Positions 61,537-64,000 of a DNA stretch of 64,000 nt are shown here, piece by piece (position 1 is the stretch's first letter; every line of letters begins with the position of its first letter). Made by a program: the position numbers and the translations under genes. The DNA lies in contig HG738140.1 in assembly GCA_000499405.2 (NCBI GenBank), positions 14,385,113-14,449,112 on the forward strand, read 5' to 3'. This DNA is from Onchocerca volvulus (Eukaryota; Nematoda; Chromadorea; Rhabditida; Onchocercidae). The notes under the pieces are model-generated. The model ran no database searches. It worked only from the letters and a program-made list of their open reading frames with translations, and was not told where the DNA came from.

Positions 61537-62521
61537 AAGCGTGATTCGAGCTCGGCAATAAAAAGAAGAGGAAAAGTTATAAATGGCGAAATCTCTAATT
61601 AAGTTCTACTCTCATTATAAAATTTAAATTATGTGGCATGCGGACTAATAGTTGATTATTTTCACGCATCACTTAATGTAAATGAAGCATCAAACGATCA
61701 ATCATTCGAATCTATTAGATAGTGTTTATTGCTTAGTACATTTCTCATTTACTAGGATACTGCTCATTTAATTTCATCCTGAAGTTATATTTCATCATCA
61801 TCATTGACTTGAAATTTTAGAGATAGAAGTTGTCGCATTGATTTGAAAGTTTGATGCCTTGCTGTAGTCAGTTGTTTGTTTTTTTTTTTTCTTTTTCTGA
61901 TTGTAATTAGCATCAATATTTTTGATTAACACTATGTTAGTTTTAATTTTTTCGAGTTGACAGACGGGATATAATCAATTCTTGCAATTTATTTGCAAAA
62001 TTTCCAGGTGATGTGTCAGAATAGAACTGAACGAAATCGTCAACTTCAAATAAATAACGCATTTTTGCAAGTAATACTTCTGGTTCTATTCAATTTACCG
62101 GCTATTTTCATAAACTTTTTTTCTATTTTTTTTCTGTGCCAATAATTTGTTGAAATATGTCAAAACAGATATATGATAGTTTATGTTATATCATCCAAGA
62201 AGTATAACATTTTCAAGAATTACCATTATTGATTGATTTTTTTTCTTCAGTTTAAAACTATCATTTTTTTCAATTTTGAGGATTATCAAATCAACGAATC
62301 AATCATTCATTTATAATTTCATTCTCTTTGAAAATTGCATGAGACATCCATTTGATAGTTTGTCATTTGGCTCATTTAATAGATTCTTTCAGCTTCGACA
62401 AATAATTCCAAGCTATCCGATCAATAAAAAGATGAGCAAGCAAGAGATCTTACGTGGAGCAATTCGTTATCTTCGAATCCTGGAATATTTACTTGGGATG
62501 CGGAATAATTTTCTAGGATAA
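61537..62521 (+). CDS. Small TAL/SCL-type basic helix-loop-helix transcription factor
   Basis: The bHLH domain is split between 62008-62070 (after TTTCCAG, donor CAA|GTAATA) and 62393-62521 (after TTTCAG), joined in phase 0. Basic region and helix 1 are NRTERNRQLQINNAFLQLRQ; loop and helix 2 are IIPSYPINKKMSKQEILRGA followed by IRYLRILEYLLG. The P.KK.SK.EILR.A..Y signature is that of TAL1/LYL1/NHLH factors. Read from the ATG at 62011 it is only 62 aa. A candidate upstream exon, 61537-61575 (after CATTTCTAG), reads KRDSSSAIKRRGK in the matching phase and would add basic residues; its donor (AAA|GTTATA) is only fair. ERxR is retained, but the usual first arginine (RERxR) is threonine. Probably heterodimerises with an E-protein; targets unknown. 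The 5' end is uncertain. Confidence 0.8.
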
Positions 62522-62856
62522 CATGAAAAATTAATTAATTAACAAGCGAAGTGAATAACTTTGGTGATTTGATTATTGAATACTAAAAGATTTAAATCTA
62601 TGGAAAGTTTTGAATCTTTAATCAGTTAGTTGTAAACGATTTTGTAATGTAAATTGAGATTTATACTCATTATAATAATCTAACTATTGATGAATTATTT
62701 AATAATCAGAATGTGTAACGATAAATTTAAACTTACCTAAATCTATTGCTAAATTTAGGATGTAATAATATTATCTTATTTAAAGATCAGAAATCAAAAC
62801 GTAACGATTTATTGTATTAATTTTTGAATAAAATAAATTCATTTACTTACTTGATG
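62522..62856. other. Convergent intergenic interval
   Basis: 3' flanks of the bHLH gene and the right-edge gene. AT-rich, nothing recognisable. Confidence 0.5.
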
Positions 62857-63486
62857 TTAATTTTCTCGACGTATTTGTTCACGGATCCATTCCGAATCAT
62901 GATGATATTTTGGATCTGATAACAGTAATATGGTCCTTTTATATGTGAAATAATAAAATATTGCTGCTAAAAAAAAAAAAAAAAAAATGAAACCATAAAT
63001 ATTAATTCAACTATTTGCAAAATAATATCCAAGCTGTTTTGATTTGATTTGAAAATTTATGTTATTCACTCTTTAAACTTCAATTTTTAAAGTAAAATTT
63101 AAAAGAAAAAAAAAATTGAATTTCCTGCTTTTTAATTTAATTGTTTTTCAACATTTATAAGCTGTTTCATTCTCTTTTCTCATCCATCTCGATTGAAATC
63201 AATTTTCAAACGATGAAACAGTTTTTCCTTTTTCTTTTTTTTTTTTTTTTCTTTTCAAAGTCATCTATCAATTGATTATATGTGTAATGTTTATCATTTA
63301 TCAATAGAGTGAATAACATAAATTTTCACTTTTTATCACTTCTTATCACTGTAGTAACAAAAATAAGTTATTAAAGTAAGCAGAAGAAGAGTAAAATGAG
63401 AACTTGCCTATTCGTTGTAAAATAAACAGCATAAAAGAAATCCTTGACCACTTACTATGGTCTACAACAACAGACCAACGATGACG
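62857..63486 (-). CDS. 3' end of an unrecognised small membrane-type protein (5' exons not found)
   Basis: Two minus-strand exons, 63456-63486 and 62857-62966, join in phase 1 (CAT A|GTAAGT to TTTTAG|CAGCA) and end at TAA. The peptide is RHRWSVVVDHTAIFYYFTYK followed by RTILLLSDPKYHHDSEW and IREQIRREN. There is a short hydrophobic/aromatic segment and then a charged tail, which suggests a small membrane protein, but no family is recognised. The first exon begins in phase 0 after TTTCTTGCAG, so at least one more coding exon lies to the right, in 63487-64000 or beyond the window. Nothing in 63487-64000 could be assigned with confidence. Confidence 0.6.
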
Positions 63487-64000
63487 CTGCAAGAAACGTG
63501 TTATAATGGACGTACTTTTTAATTTTACTTTTTAATTGTGATTTTTAATTTTTCTTTTGCTAGACAAATTCTGATTTACTTAGATGGTAGTAATGATTTT
63601 AATATACGGATTGTTTTAATTTAAAAGTAGTGGAATATCATTAATTTGCACATGAATTCGTTTTTCAACAGAAAAAGCGCTCAAGTAAACAAATCTTTGT
63701 TTATCATGTTAATTACTTTATATTTGATTTATTTCCTTATCTTTGAAATAATCGCAAACTACGATTCTTCCTCAAATTAAAATCTTTTCGTTATTTGTAT
63801 AGAAAAAAAGAAAAAAAAAAACGAAGAAATAACTTTGCTTGAATTTCCATTTTCAGAAACAATTTATGCTAATTAATTTTATATTAACAAATCTGAAACT
63901 GAGAAAATTTTCATCTTTCTTCATGATTTTTTTTTCTATCAATACAACTGCTGTTGCTGATGTTATCTTATCAGCAGATCCTTCATAATCACTATTCTTT
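63487..64000. other. Right edge, no assignable exon
   Basis: AT-rich and possibly intronic or upstream of the minus-strand gene ending at 62857. A minus-strand open frame across about 63850-63995 is uncharacteristic and unsupported. Confidence 0.4.

Overview
The window looks like nuclear DNA of a parasitic nematode, most likely a spirurine/filarial-type (clade III) worm. It is strongly AT-rich. Genes are split into many short exons by introns of roughly 100-1000 bp with TTTCAG-like acceptors. It carries a nematode-specific transthyretin-like (TTR) gene, and several start codons sit just behind an acceptor-like site, as expected for spliced-leader trans-splicing. Exon models were built by hand from phase-compatible splice sites and remembered family sequences; no search was run.

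Layout from left to right. 659-2631 (+): Ser/Thr-rich low-complexity protein with a 52-residue repeat. 3563-8094 (-): tandem BTB-domain protein, 5' end not found, with an apparent 2-nt shift in the first BTB domain and a GC-AG intron. About 8171-9484: large inverted repeat. 11718-19663 (+): WDR3/UTP12, 23 exons. 19664-24078: no gene seen. 24079-37982 (+): holocarboxylase synthetase (biotin protein ligase), 23 exons, long N-terminal extension. 39143-40901 (-): complex I subunit NDUFB5. 43028-44099 (-): secreted TTR-like protein. 46082-52644 (-): Tubby (tub-1) homologue, whose 3 kb intron holds a decayed Helitron. 52645-58225: gene-poor, with a near-consensus RFX X-box at 55339. 58226-60811 (+): RPB5. 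61537-62521 (+): small TAL/SCL-type bHLH gene. 62857-63486 (-): 3' end of an unrecognised gene running towards the right edge.

The genes do not form a pathway. Most are housekeeping (ribosome biogenesis, biotinylation, respiration, transcription) interspersed with a ciliary gene, a secreted TTR and a transcription factor. The most notable signals are two introns in essential genes (WDR3 and RPB5) where homology and reading frame place the junction on a donor lacking G at +1 (AAG|TTAAGT and AAG|ATTAGT). These could be sequence errors or real non-canonical splicing. Others are the X-box upstream of Tubby, the Helitron relic, the inverted repeat, and a GC-rich island at 41.8-42.0 kb. I found no tRNA, rRNA or CRISPR.
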